Shown piece after piece: positions 52,710-64,000 of a stretch of 64,000 nt of DNA (position 1 is its first letter; every line of letters begins with the position of its first letter). Both the position numbers and the translations under genes were made by a program. Origin of the DNA: Ricinus communis (taxonomy: Eukaryota > Streptophyta > Magnoliopsida > Malpighiales > Euphorbiaceae); the NCBI RefSeq assembly GCF_019578655.1, contig NC_063259.1, forward strand, positions 18,008,489-18,072,488, given 5' to 3'. The notes beneath the pieces are model-generated. The model saw nothing but the letters and a program-made list of their open reading frames with translations. It ran no database searches and had not been told where the DNA came from.

Positions 52710-54347
52710 AAAAAAATAAAAAAGAGAAAAAAGAAGAAGAAAAAGAAAAAGAAAAAATAAAAAGTGCTTCTTGATTAGAAAACCTCAAATTGATGGCCAT
52801 GCAAAAATTGAGCCAATAATAAGACAAAATCTTCAGCTTGAAAATCTGAAAGGATTGGCTAATAATAGGAGTTATATCATGAGAAATAAAAATGTACATT
52901 TTTGGGCCTTTACTATATGAATAAAATTGTCTAGAGTTTTTATCAAATTTGCATATGAATGATTATTACTTTATGCACTACTAAAGGAAAAATAGAAAGC
53001 AAAATCTGTGAGATCTAATTATAGAAGCATGTTTCATTTTCTCCTCTTTGCACTTGCATTTCTAGACTTATCAACTAGTTGGCAGGTCCTCTTGTCCCTT
53101 TGTAAATCCAAGTTCAGTAGTAGTGTGGAGCAGAACTCAAGCCTAGAAATCGTCGGCTGTGGTTAGGTCACCTTTAGCATTGATATTGCACTCTATGGTG
53201 CGATGGTGCCACAGTCTCTCAATCTTATATCGGAAATCTTGCTTCAATAGAAAGCCTTCGAAGTCCGAAGGGTATTCTAGAATCAGTTGCTTCTTCCCAT
53301 ACTAGCGGTAGAGCCTAAAGGGTGTATAGATAGTAGATGCTTAGAGCCCAAACAAATGGACACAACCACCATATATCATAAGCATGACATGTTGAATCTT
53401 TCACCAAGGGCAAGTCTAGTGAATAAGAGTATCTGGTATGCCCTTCACCCAACCAATCTATTTTTGTGACCTTAAGGCATAACAATAGAGCGGACTTGCA
53501 CATGCTTTGGCTCATATTTGTCAATGTCTCTTGGAATAGTCAATATTTGAAGCTTTTTGTGCAACCAAATCTATAGAAAAAGGAAATAAGAGAAAAAAGG
53601 TAAAATAAAAAAAAATAATAAAGAAAAGAAAGTGTTAAGTCGAAAACCCGAAAGGGTGGCTCAGGCAAAATAGAATCTGCTAAGTTGAAAACCCGAAAGG
53701 GCGGCTTACGCAAAAGTTAAGGTGTAAAGTGAAAAGAAAAAAAAAAGAGATTTGGTTGCATACCTATCAGAGAATACGAGTGCTAACAAACCTTTAATGG
53801 GCTTTGTACATATCCAATCCAATAAAGGTTTCAGCCAGAATCACTAGAACTATATTAGCACCACGCTCCACTTGATTAATAATAGTAGCAATTCGGATAT
53901 CTCATCCTCTTTAAGGAGAAATTAGCAAAAATTGAGCATAAAGACAAAAGCTTACTATCCTAACCCAGACAGGAATTCCCCTATCCTTCTTATCATGACA
54001 GGAAATCAAAGAAGTAAAGATAATATACTCACCAATATAATGAGAAAGTACCTCAGCTAAGGGCATGTTGAACAACTCTACAATTTTGCCAAGAAAAGGA
54101 TCATCAAGTCTTAGTAAGGCAATCAGATGGGTACTCATCGATTATTGGGCATCATTCTTAACCATTAAAGCGAAAGACATTGTCTTTTGGGCACACCAAA
54201 AGTTAAGAGTCGAGTGAAGAAACCTGTAGTCAAGCTTGATATGTTAGAAAGCCTTAAAAGAGGAAAGGTGAGATTTCTCAAGCTTGATCCATTTAGGGTT
54301 CTAAGAAGGGTTTTGAGGGCTTTTGCACTTCTTTAAGTCATGCTTTC
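52710..54347 (+). other. Tat-like 3' region, non-coding
   Basis: Purine-rich tract at 52710-52762. The repeated phrase GAAAACCCGAAAGGG occurs at 53643 and 53688, which I associate with Tat 3' untranslated regions. No gene is seen; small ORFs lack domains. It ends at the Athila LTR start 54348. Confidence 0.5.
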
Positions 54348-54962
54348 TGATATCCTTGATCTTACATATGTTTGCATGCTTGATTTTGAGTTATTTTAAG
54401 AGCAATTTATGTGTTTTTGTATTAGAGTCACCCTGTTTTAGTTTTCTTTGTGTCTCAAGTGTTTTTCTAGGTACATCATCAGAGTTAGAAGAGAAATCGG
54501 ACCAAAATCAGGAAGAAACAGTCGAATTGGGCGCATTTGACTGTTCAACACGCCCTGCTAACACGCCCATGCTAAGGAGCACGATCAAGGAGGGCATGCT
54601 GAAATGCCTTGTCTATGGCGAAAAGAAGTGATTTGCAACACAGTTTCTGAGAGTGACACGGTCTAGGAGCATGTCCGTGCTGAGGAGCGCAGTCCAAATC
54701 CAAGTCATGCTGAAGAAGGCCACATGTACACTTTTAGATCAACACGGCATGGATTCAGCACGGCCCAAATCTAGGCCAAAGAGCGGGACACAGAGAAAAA
54801 GGATAGAAAGAGAACTTTGGGGTATTCAAGATAGACCTTGAGAGCTACCTTCCAACGATCAAAAAGAGGAAAACGGAGACAAATTCCACTTCAACATCAT
54901 CCATTGGATTGAAGATTCAAAGGACAGAAGAAGGAGATCTTAAGCTGTAGAGATTGGATCCT
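54348..54962 (+). repeat. Athila LTR type B fragment (5' part)
   Basis: It starts TGATATCC and follows 11406-12080, with a GC-rich motif cluster at 54545-54775. It stops abruptly at 54962 against a type-E LTR start. Confidence 0.78.
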
Positions 54963-55363
54963 AATAGGCATCATACTACACATGTTTTCATGCCAAAATT
55001 GTTTACATTTTTATGCATGATTATCTCGTTTTATGCTAGAATCACCTGTCTTTTGTTTCCTTTCACGTTTCAAGTCATTTTCGAAGGACACTATCAACAA
55101 TCGAGGGAAATACGCGTGATTACCGACCAGAATCCATCAAATTGGACGAGGACTAGCACCCCGAGGGTTGAGCACGGCTTGGACTCCGATTGCACTGAAT
55201 TGCCAATTAGTTGTGCTCCAAGAGTGCCTTTTGGCACGGTTTTCGTAGCCACCGCTGGATTGCCAATTAGTTGTGCTCCAAGAGTGCCTTTTGGCACGGT
55301 TTCCGTAGCCACCACGGCCTCCATAACGGCCCGTGGTGGCTCAGCACTGGCTTGGGCACGACC
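54963..55363 (+). repeat. Athila LTR type E fragment with 60-bp tandem duplication
   Basis: It starts TAATAGGCATCATAC (type E start with one or two changes) and follows the complement of 37692-37320. An exact-length 60-bp duplication occupies 55201-55260 and 55261-55320. It ends at about 55363, where gag sequence begins, so the rest of the LTR, the primer-binding site and the leader are deleted. Confidence 0.75.
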
Positions 55364-58300
55364 TATCTGACCCAGAGTGCTCTCTCAGATTATTAAGACG
55401 ACATTTGCAAGTAGTTAAGGAGGAGGTCGGAGTTACAATTCAGGTTCATAGAGCTAACGTGATGGAGAACCACAACCCCAGGCCGATGACGATCATAGGA
55501 CGATGTACGAGTTTGCTCGACCATCTTTGGATGGGATGAAAACTAGTATAGTCAGACCTGCTGTAGTAGCCAACAATTTTGAGATAAAAGCCAATGTAAT
55601 CCAGATGATCCAGCAGAGCATGCAGTTTGGAAGATTGCCCAGCGAGGATCCCAATGCACATATCTCTAACTTTTTAGAGATTTGTGACACATTCAAGATA
55701 AATGGAACAACCGATGAGGCCACTCGGCTGAGATTGTTTCCATTTTCCTTGAGGGACAGAGCAAAGAGATGGTTGCAATCTCTTCCACAGCAGATGATTA
55801 CTACCTAGAAGGCGTTGGCCGAAAAATTTCTATATAAGTATTTTCCTCCTGCTAAAACTGCTAAATTTAGAAATAACATATCTTCTTTTGTGCAGTTTGA
55901 TGATGAAAGCATGTACGATCTATGGGAGAGGTTTAAGGACCTTTTGAGATGCTGCCCACATTACAGATTACCAATGTGGATGCAGGTTCAGACCTTCTAT
56001 AGCGGGTTGAACCTTGCGGCCAGAGATGGTGGATCTTTGTAGCGGTGGGGGCGCTAAGCGATGAACACCCGGCGGGCTCAAAACTTAATAGAGGAAAGGC
56101 CATGAACAATTATCAGTAGCAATCCTCTAGGAGCCGACCAGGAAGACAGGGAGTGGTCAACCAAGTGGATTCTACAGCAGCCTTGGCAGCTCAGGTGGAG
56201 CTTCTTACCAAGAAGATGGACCAACTCCAGATGCCGGCTCATGCAGCGAACGTTGGCTGCGAGTTTTATGGTGGCCCACACTACAGTGTGAACTGTACTG
56301 CGGGAGGTATGTTTGCTTCATCTTCTTCTACTTTTCCAATCTGTTTCTGCTGTGTCTTTTGATATTGAGCAGGTTGATTATATGGGGAATGCCCCAAGGC
56401 AGCAGAACAACCATTATAGTAACACATACAACCCTAGGTGGCGCAATCATCCCAACTTCAGTTGGAGGAACAATAATGCCCAGCGTCCACCAGGTTTTCA
56501 GAGACTTCATCAGTAGCTACAACAACAGCCAGCTAGGCCTACACAAGCTCCTCCTCCACCAGAAAAGAAGTCAAATTTAGAGGAGCTTATGATGAAGTTT
56601 GTGACGTCTACAAAGATGAGATTCCAGCAGACTAATAGTGCACTTAGGAATCAGCAGGCCCCGATTCAGAACTTGGAGACTCAAATTGACCAGATATCTA
56701 AGATGCTTTCAGAGAGACCCTGAGGATCGCTCCCCAGCACTACAGAGTCAAACCCGAGGGAGCATTGCAATTGCGATCAGGTAAGCAATTGACTGGTTCT
56801 TTGCCTTTAGCTGATAAGGATGATATGATTGTGCAGGATGAGCCAGCTAAGGAAGGACCAGAGCCTGAGGTGGTGGAGATTGAGAGGAAGAAAGAAGATA
56901 GGCAAAAGAGCCCTGTGCGGGAGTATCAGGCCCCGGTTCCATATCTTGCAAGGTTGAGGTAGGATAAGGTGGACAAGTAATACAGTAAGTTTCTTGACTT
57001 GTTTAAGCAGCTGAAAATTATCTTACCTTTTGTTGAGGCCATTTCGCAGATGCCAAAGTACGCCAAGTTCTTAAAGGAGATTTTGAGCAATAAGAGGAAG
57101 TTGGAGGATCTTGGTCAGGTAGTACTTAATGAGGAGCGTTCAGCTATTCTCCAAAACAAGCTACCACTCAAGCGATGAGATCTAGGGAGTTTTACTGTCC
57201 CTTGTATGATTGGCGATTTGCCAATTAGTGGTGCATTGGTTGATTTAGGAGCTAGTATTAATTTGATGCCCACTAGTTTATTTGCTAAGTTAGGATTGCA
57301 TGAACCCAAGCCTACTAGGATGAGCATTCGTTAGCTGATAGGACTGTTAAAATTCCTAGAGGTGTCGTTGAGGATGTACTTGTGAAGATGGATAAATTTA
57401 TCTTTCCTGTGAACTTTGTGGTGATGGATATTGAGGGTGAGAGCACTGTGCCTCTTATCCTGGGTAGGCCTTTCCTAGCTACATCGAGGGCTGTTATCAA
57501 TGTAAGCGATGGGAAACTTAAGCTTAGAGTTGATGATTAGACCATTACCTTTGACCTAGCCATGTCTATAAGATAGTCACTAGACCATGATAATACTGTG
57601 TGTTATGTTGATGTGATTGATGATGTGGTTGAGTCCCATTTGCAGGAAATGTTATGTTTTGACCCATTGCAGGTGGCATTAGCTGAGGATGAGGAGGAGT
57701 TGTCCAACGAGCAAGTGTTGGAGCAACTCACTGTTTTATTGGCTTCTGAGCCGAGCTTGTCAACTAATTCTTATCTTTTTCTTGACAAGTCTGGAGTGCA
57801 GAAGGTAAAGACCTCCTTTGAGGACCCACTAGTCCTAGAATTGAAGGAGTTACCGAGCCACTTGACTTATGCCTTCTTGGATGAAGAGAAGCGCTTGCTA
57901 GTGATCATAGCAGCTGATCTGACTCCCGAAGAACAAGCCATGCTTTTGGAAGTTTTAAGGAAGTATAAGAAGGCCTTTGCCTTCAAGATAACTGACATCC
58001 CAGGCATAAATCCAAGTTTCTGCTTAAGATTTCGTTGGAGGACAGTTTTAGGCCGGTTGTTCAACCTCAAAGATGACTCAACCCGAACATGAAAGAAGTG
58101 GTAAAGAAGAAGGTAATTAAACTTCTTGATGTTGGTTTGATTTATCCTATTTCTGACAGTTTATGGGTGAGTCCTATGCAGATTGTGCCTAAGAAAGGAG
58201 GCATGAGAGTGGTAAGGAATGAAAAGGATGAGTTGATCCCGACTAGGACGGTAACAGGCTTTCGAGTTTGCATTGATTACAGGAGGCTTAATGATACAAC

Positions 58301-58741
58301 TCGGAAGGATCATTTCCCTTTTCCTTTCATTGATCAGATGATTGAGTGTTTGGCAGGTCACATGTTTTATTGTTTTCTTGATGGTTTTTCAGGTTACTTC
58401 CAGATTCCTATTGCACCTGAGGACCAAGAGAAGACTACTTTCACCTGTCCCTATGAGACGTTCACTTACAAACGGATGCCATTCGGACTGTGCAATGCAC
58501 CGGCTACATTTCAGCGGTGCATGATGGCTACTTTCGAGGACATGATTTAGGAGTCTATGGAGGTATTTATGGTTGACTTCTCTATTTTTAGTGATCCTTT
58601 CTCTCTTTGTTTGACAAATCTTGACTACATGTTAGCTAGGTGTATTAAGGCTAACTTGGTATTGAACTGGAAAAAATGCCATTTCATGGTGAGAGAGGGG
58701 ATTGTGTTAAGGCATAAGATCTCTCAGGCTGGGATGGAGGT
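55364..58741 (+). pseudogene. gag-pol: Athila H gag-PR-RT remnant
   Basis: Gag: ARPSLDGMKTSIVR, DPNAHISNFLEICDTFKI and RAKRWLQSLPQQ (55503-55808), KFLYKYFPPAKTAKF (55815-56042), and a RLHQ block with stops to 56580. The Gag-PR linker is at 56765-56962. The protease region, with DLGASINLMP near 57255, is broken by a one-base loss near 57327. The pre-RT region is at 57598-58080. RT (58089-58550) has YPISDSLWVSPMQIVPKK and RMPFGLCNAPATFQRCMM, then TAG at 58551. The catalytic box reads FMVD instead of FMDD (GTT at 58572-58574), which would kill polymerase activity. The element is cut at 58741 by an LTR. Confidence 0.85.
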
Positions 58742-60272
58742 TGATATGCATAGTTTTACACATATTTGCTTGCATATTATTACGTATTTTACACATATTT
58801 GCTTGCATATTATTACGTATTTTCTTAGCAATTATTGTGCTTTTATTCCAAGATCACCTGTGTTTTGCGTTCTTTTGCATTTTAGGAGAATTTATAGGAC
58901 CATCATCAGTATTTAAGCAATTATAGATCAATACATGCGAAAATGGACGGGAATTCATCAAGATTGGACAAGAGCTCGTAGTGCATACATTGAGCACAGC
59001 CCAGGTCAAGGTCGTGCTGATCACCATGGCCTGGACTCTGGCCGTGACCAACCATGACTTTTGGTCTTCAAAAAATGGCATTTTGGGCACGATTTCCGTA
59101 GCCAGCACGGCTCGTGGTGGCTCAGCACCGGCGGGGGCACGGCCATGGAGAAACCCTAATTGGTGAGATCCGAGATGTTCGTACGGCTGGACTCGGCGTC
59201 TTGACCGACTCTGACTTTGACCATGGCCGTCTTTGAAACAAATATATAAGGAACTGTTTTTTTTAGGGTTAGCTAAGCAAGGAGTGAGAGAGAGCCCTGG
59301 TGGCTGGTTCGGTTTTTGTATAGTGCTAAGTTCGGGAGAGAGTAACAAAGAGGAAGAACCCTGAAATCGCAAGGTTCCGCATGCAAAACAATAGTTGGAA
59401 CAATTCAAGAGGCAGTTTGGGAAATTAATCATAGTGCAGATCCAGATTTGGAGCTGTTCATCCAATTCGAGAGAAAAGGGTGTACATGTTTCATTTTCAT
59501 TATTCTTTCATTGTAATTGATTTCCTAAATTGTTTTAAACGTGAACATGTTCAGCTAGATTGATTAAATCCATTGGGATTTCTTTACTATGTTGGCTTAA
59601 TATTATATTGTTGGATTGTTTGAGTTAGTTTTGTATTCTTCTTACTTTCAATATTAATAAGATAATGCATTATTCATGAGACGTTGTGAATTGTGGTGTT
59701 TAGATTGTTTTATGAGATTGAGAAGTCCATTTGGCAATTGGAATTTTGAATAACAAGAATTGGTTAATAATCACTTAGAGATAAGGATAATTAATTAGCC
59801 GGATTAAGAATTAACAAAGCTTAATAGAGGCGGATTAAAGCTTAATGCTAATTTAAGAATCAATCGTTAGGAAGAGATTCCAACTTTAGGTTATTAGGTT
59901 TAGGAATTCGGTTATCGAGTGAGAGAAACCGAATTCGGTTAAGAATTCGTCCACGGGTAGCATAATTGGGCTCATCAATCCTTTATCTTTTGTTTGATTG
60001 CCAACTAGTTTAGGTTCCCTTTGGGTTTGCTTTCTTGTCTTAGTTATTTCATTTATCCATTTATTCCTGCATCTCCCTTAGAACATAGCTCGTACCTATT
60101 AGTTAGTTTAGGAATTATTCATCATTAATTTTAGGTTAATATAACAAAGAACAAAGAAGTAACTCTGGGCTTTCACTTTCCCGAGGAATACAACCTTGAT
60201 ACTCGGCATGAGTGGTAGACTGCATCGATAGGTTCACTGCCTTAGATTATAGCTAACACATTTAGCCTATCA
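58742..60272 (+). repeat. Athila LTR type D, 5' LTR of element I
   Basis: It starts TGATATGCATAG, ends TTAGCCTATCA, followed by a primer-binding site. It matches 20687-22181. It has an exact 33-bp tandem duplication at 58754-58819 and a GC-rich motif cluster at 58995-59235, followed by ATATATAAGGAAC (about 59243) as TATA region. Confidence 0.87.
58754..58819. repeat. 33-bp exact tandem duplication at the LTR start
   Basis: Two identical units starting TTTTACACATATTTGC lie at 58754-58786 and 58787-58819. The sister LTR at 20687 has one diverged unit, so this is a local duplication. Confidence 0.9.
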
Positions 60273-60278
60273 AGTTTT

Positions 60279-60294
60279 TGGCGCCGTTGCCGGG
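60279..60294 (+). other. Primer-binding site of Athila I, tRNA-Asp
   Basis: TGGCGCCGTTGCCGGG lies six bases after the LTR and matches tRNA-Asp over 16 bases, then diverges (AC instead of GA). Confidence 0.85.
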
Positions 60295-60426
60295 ACTAAG
60301 TAATAGTGAACTAGAGTGAATTGTTTTTGTGTTAATTTAGTCATTATCTGTTCGTTTATTTATTTTGTATTCTTTATTTATTATTATAGTTGATTAGTGG
60401 TTGTTTGGTTGTCGGTTTCAGGTAGT
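60295..60426 (+). other. Athila I leader
   Basis: This AT-rich leader is like the other Athila leaders. A small minus-strand ORF here is a shadow. Confidence 0.5.
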
Positions 60427-61740
60427 TTATGACCAGGAGCTCTAAGGAGGAGGACAGAGTTACAGTTCAGGTTCAAGGAGCGGACGTGATGGAGAACCAC
60501 AACCTCCAGGCCGATGACGATTAAAGGACGATGTACGAGTTTGCTCGACCATCTTCGGATGGGACGAAAAATAGTATAGTCAGACTTGCTGTAGCGGTCA
60601 ACAACTTTCAAATAAAAGCCAATGTCATCCAGATGATCCAGCAGAGCGTGCAGTTTGGAGTATTGCCCAACGAGGATCCCAATGCTCATATCTCCAACTT
60701 TCTGGAGATTTCGATGACGCCATTCGGCTGAGATTGTTTCCATTTTCCTTGAGGGACAGAGCCAAGAGATGGTTGTAATCTCTTCCTCAGCAGACCATTA
60801 CTACCTAGAAGGCGTTGGCCGAAAAAAATTTATATAAGTATTTTCCTCCCACTAAAACTGCTAAACTTAGAAATGACATATCTTCTTTTATGCAGTTTGA
60901 TGATGAAAGTATGTACGATGCGTGGGAGAGATTTAAGGACCTTTTGAGATGCTGCCCACATCACGGATTGCCAGTGGGGATGCAGGTTCAAACCTTCTAC
61001 AGCGGGTTGAACCTTACGACGAGGCAGATGGTGGATGCTACGGTGGGGGCGCTAAGCGATTAAGATGCCCAAGGCAAGCTCGGGAATTTGATAGAGGAAA
61101 TGGCCATGAACAATTATCGGTGGCAATCCTCTAGGAATGAGCCGGAAGACAAGGAGTGGTTAACCAAATAGATTCTCTGACCTTGGCGAGCTCGGGTGGA
61201 GCTCCGACCAAGAAGATTAACCAACTCTAGATGCCGGTTCATGCAGCGAATGTTGGCTGCGAGTTTTGTGGTGGCCCGTACTATAGTGCGAACTGTACTA
61301 CGGGAGGTATGTTTGCTTCATCTTCTTCTACTTTTCCATCTGTTTTTACTGTGTCTTTTGATGTTGAGGAGGTTGACTATATGGGGAATCCCCCAAGGCA
61401 GTAGAACGATCCTTACAGCAACACATACAACCCTGGGTGGCGCAATCATCCTAACTTCAGTTGGAGGAACAATAATGCTCAGGGTCCACCTGGTTTTCAG
61501 AGACTTCATCAGTAGCCGCAGCAACAGCCAGCTGGGCCTACACAAGCTCCTCCTCCACCAGAAAAGAAGTCAAATTTAGAGGAGCTTATAATGAAGTTTG
61601 TAACGTCTACGGAGATAAGGTTCCAGCAAACTGATAGTGCACTTAGGAACCAACAGGCCTCGATTCAGAACTTGGAGACCTAGATTGGCCAAATCTCTAA
61701 GATGTTGTCTGAGAGGCAACAAGGAGTGCTCCCTAGCACC
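60427..61740 (+). pseudogene. gag: Athila I gag
   Basis: ATG 60427 opens MTRSSKEEDRVTVQVQGADV, with a stop after about 32 codons. An open stretch 60531-60731 (ARPSSDGTKNSIVR, DPNAHISNFLEI) is cut by a deletion of the middle of the capsid block near 60710. KNLYKYFPPTKTAKLRNDIS and CCPHHGLPVGMQVQTFYSGL follow at 60815-61063. A cysteine-poor CEFCGG-like phrase (about 61259) and the RLHQ region run to 61580 with shifts, then the NLEDT/QIGQISKML-type block. Broken throughout. Confidence 0.78.
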
Positions 61741-61790
61741 ATTGAGTCTAATCTGAGGGAGGCGAGCAGCAAGGTTAGTTAGTATCAGCT

Positions 61791-62565
61791 TTGCGTTCAG
61801 GTAAGTTAGTATCAGCTCCTTCTAAGCCTGTTTTTTATGACTCCACTATTGATGTGCAGGGTGAGGCGAGCAGCAAGGTTAGGGAACCTGAGGGAGAAAA
61901 GGTGAAATCAATTCCAGTCAGGGAATATCAACCTAAGATTCCTTATCCTGCTAGAGGCAAACAAGCAGAGGCGCAAGAGCAGTTCAATAAGTTTCTAGAT
62001 ATTTTTAGACAACTGCATATTAACTTACCTTTGATTTATGCATTGGAGCAGATGCCAAAGTATGCCAAGTTCTTAAAGGACATACTTAGCAGAAAAAGGA
62101 AGTTGGAGGAGGTAGCCTATGTTCAGCTTAACGAGGAGTGCTCAGCAGTGTTTCAGAGCAAGTTGCCAGAGAAACGTCACGATCCAGGGAGTTTCACTAT
62201 TCCTTGCACTTTAGGTAATTTGTGTGTTGATGATGCATTAGCTGATTTAGGGGCTACCATAAATGTCATGCCCACTAGTTTGTTCAATAAGCTAGGTTTG
62301 GGGGAGGCAAAATCCACTAGGATGTGCATTCAATTAGCTGACCGTTCTGTTAAGCTTCCTAGGGGAATTGTGGAGAATGTGCTAGTTAAGGTAGATAAGT
62401 TCATATTTCCTGTGGACTTTGTGGTTATGGATATAGGTAATGAGAATGGTGTAACATTGATTTTGGGGAGACCTTTCCTTGCCACAGCTAGAGCTAAAAT
62501 AGATGTATTTGAGGGAAAGTTAGAACTTAATGTAGAGGATGACTGTGTTACCTTAAATTACCCCC
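61791..62565 (+). pseudogene. Athila I Gag-PR region of a different subfamily, frame open
   Basis: The open frame starts at MRSGKLVSAPSKP and runs to 62687; its retroelement part ends near 62565. It shows REYQPKIPYPARG, EQMPKYAKFLKDILSRKRKL, SFTIPCTLGNL, the protease motif DLGATINVMP (about 62246-62275), SVKLPRGIVENVLVKVDKF and LILGRPFLATARAKID. Wording differs from elements E, G and H (KQAEAQEQFNKFLDIFRQLH), so it is another Athila subfamily joined at about 61760-61860, where GAGGCGAGCAGCAAGGTTAG occurs twice. Aspartic protease would mature the polyprotein; RT is absent, so this fragment alone is not functional. Confidence 0.72.
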
Positions 62566-64000
62566 ATTTGATAGTTCTTCAAAATTGCAAACCCATAGCC
62601 AATCGGCTCTACACAGTTCCGATTAGCCAAAACTCGGGCTTTAATATCATTTTTTGGTATTTTCTAACTTTAAACATCTATAATTGACTTTCTAGAAGGT
62701 TTTTATTGATAATTATTTGAATTATAAATATCTTTATGATTAAATCGATTTTTATCAATAATTTTCATTCAAGAGTTCTGATAAGTCTTTTAATTATTAA
62801 TAATTATTTTTAATTATCAATAATTAAAAAGAATATTTATCTTAGCATTTAAGGTTTCCTCTTTCCTACTCTATGTATAGAAAAGGAAACCCTATACTAA
62901 AGGGTTGGCAAGTATTGGTGGACAACTCATAATACAGAACGATCAGTAAGCTGACATACTAGATTTCCAAACACCAAACACCAAAGCCTAAAATGCTCTG
63001 GATTCCTACCCAATTTTTAGATCGACCTCTTCCTCTACTCTTGAGACGGGAGGATCTCTATAATATGGTGACAACTTGAGAATTTCTAATTATGATTTTC
63101 TTTTTGAATATAGTAACATGCTTAGGATCTATCTGAAAAATGCCATCAAATAATTGCTTGTTATGTTTCATATGTTTAGATCTAAGATTGTCATGATATT
63201 TTTATTGAAATTATGTTATTTTCACTAAGATTGGAATAATAGGGTTTTGAATCTAATAATTCCAATGTGTTTGCATGACTAGATCTAGGTATTAAATTCA
63301 CATCATTAGTTTAGATCTATTGATTTCTATTTCTTTTAGGAAACTTGCCATATCTAATTAATCTGCTTGTTTATTGTAAGTTCATTTAAAGTCCATGTCA
63401 CATTGTTTTGCCCTAGAAATTGGTTATTTTACGTGTTTTATTGCACTTTTACACATGTACTAACTAATATTCTTGCATTCTTTTGCATGTGCATCAACTA
63501 CTTGAGGAACTTAGAGTGTTTGTTCATCAAATCCGACTTAGGAAAGCCCCTAGAACCAATCATCTCTATGAAAAGCCAATTATCTTGGTGTCACAACCAA
63601 CTGATTATTCATTCTTTAGTCGCCTATTTTGCTGATTTTTAGGATTTTCAATGGTTGTTGTCCATTTATTACATATTTTTGTCAATTTTAAGTTATTTAG
63701 TTGTAGGAGGGTTGTAATGACTTAGTTGTTTTTACTTTCCTTTATTTTTGTTTATTTTCTTTGTGATATGTGATGGAAAAATGCATAATATATAATTGAT
63801 ACTTAAAAATGATCCAACTACACTTAGGGCTTGTAATTGGGAATTGGCATGCAATTTGTAGCCCACTAGGTTAATAAGTGTTAGATGTATGTTTTAAAAG
63901 CCAATTGGATGTTTTGCTTTTTGGTTCATACATTGTGGTATTAATATATAATGAATATCTTTTTATTTATGGTAGTTGTCTTTCATTCATTTTTATAGTA
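62566..64000. other. Unassigned AT-rich sequence, possibly LTR remnant
   Basis: After the protease frame the sequence becomes very AT-rich (62690-62840), then ordinary. GCCAATCGGCTCTAC at 62600 recalls the motif array at 52216. A 91-codon ORF at 63367-63642 has no domain I recognise. I see no primer-binding site, gene or RNA here. Confidence 0.35.

Noticed and set aside
52690..52899. A minus-strand ORF rich in Phe and Ser, as a membrane peptide
   Set aside because: It is the reverse complement of the purine-rich tract after the Tat polyprotein stop.
63367..63642. A 91-codon plus-strand ORF near the right end
   Set aside because: There is no recognisable domain and no sign of constraint. It could be chance in AT-rich DNA.

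Overview
This is plant nuclear DNA, most likely eudicot pericentromeric or centromere-adjacent heterochromatin. It is built almost entirely from nested, broken LTR retrotransposons. I find no convincing host gene, tRNA, rRNA, CRISPR array or prokaryotic feature. The plant call rests on tRNA-Asp and tRNA-iMet primer-binding sites, Athila, Tat, CRM-like and SIRE-like protein signatures, and AT-rich sequence with many transition-type stop codons. All lineage names are from memory of protein families; no database search was run.

Left third (1-20 kb). An Athila (Ty3/gypsy) element on the minus strand, with a plant-mobile-domain remnant beyond its gag, carries an LTR that is split by a complete CRM-like chromovirus (1827-8700, perfect 5-bp target duplication ATGTT). 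That Athila LTR sits in a minus-strand Ty1/copia element (about 9293-19829). The same copia is also split by a second Athila (11406-17708, target duplication ATTTG), whose inside has been replaced by inverted LTR pieces. The copia primer-binding site and LTR are at 18619-19829, followed by a Tat-lineage integrase remnant.

Middle (20.6-39 kb). A plus-strand Athila LTR with a perfect tRNA-Asp primer-binding site (20687-22205) faces the inverted LTR of another Athila ('F'). Element F is split by the best-preserved Athila of the window ('E', minus strand, 24886-37692, two LTRs). E has recognisable gag, protease, reverse transcriptase, RNase H, integrase and a third ORF in the env position. That third ORF is preceded by a GC-palindrome-rich, LTR-U3-like spacer and by good splice consensus sites, which is the most interesting regulatory hypothesis here.

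Right (39-64 kb). There is a 5'-truncated second CRM-like copy (39050-41021), then an Athila gag-protease remnant with 3' UTR and 3' LTR. A scrap of copia RNase H and a long decayed Tat-like stretch follow (46.8-54.3 kb), containing a second plant-mobile-domain remnant, an integrase remnant and the polyprotein C-terminus. Then come chimeric Athila LTR pieces, an Athila gag-RT remnant with a mutated catalytic FMDD box, an Athila LTR with primer-binding site, and a gag-protease remnant whose protease frame is unusually open (61791-62687). The last 1.4 kb is unassigned.

Every polyprotein is broken, so nothing here looks autonomously mobile. The scientific value lies in the nesting chronology, the modular recombination among Athila LTRs, the shared GC-palindrome motif, the captured plant mobile domains and the possible internal promoter of the Athila third ORF.
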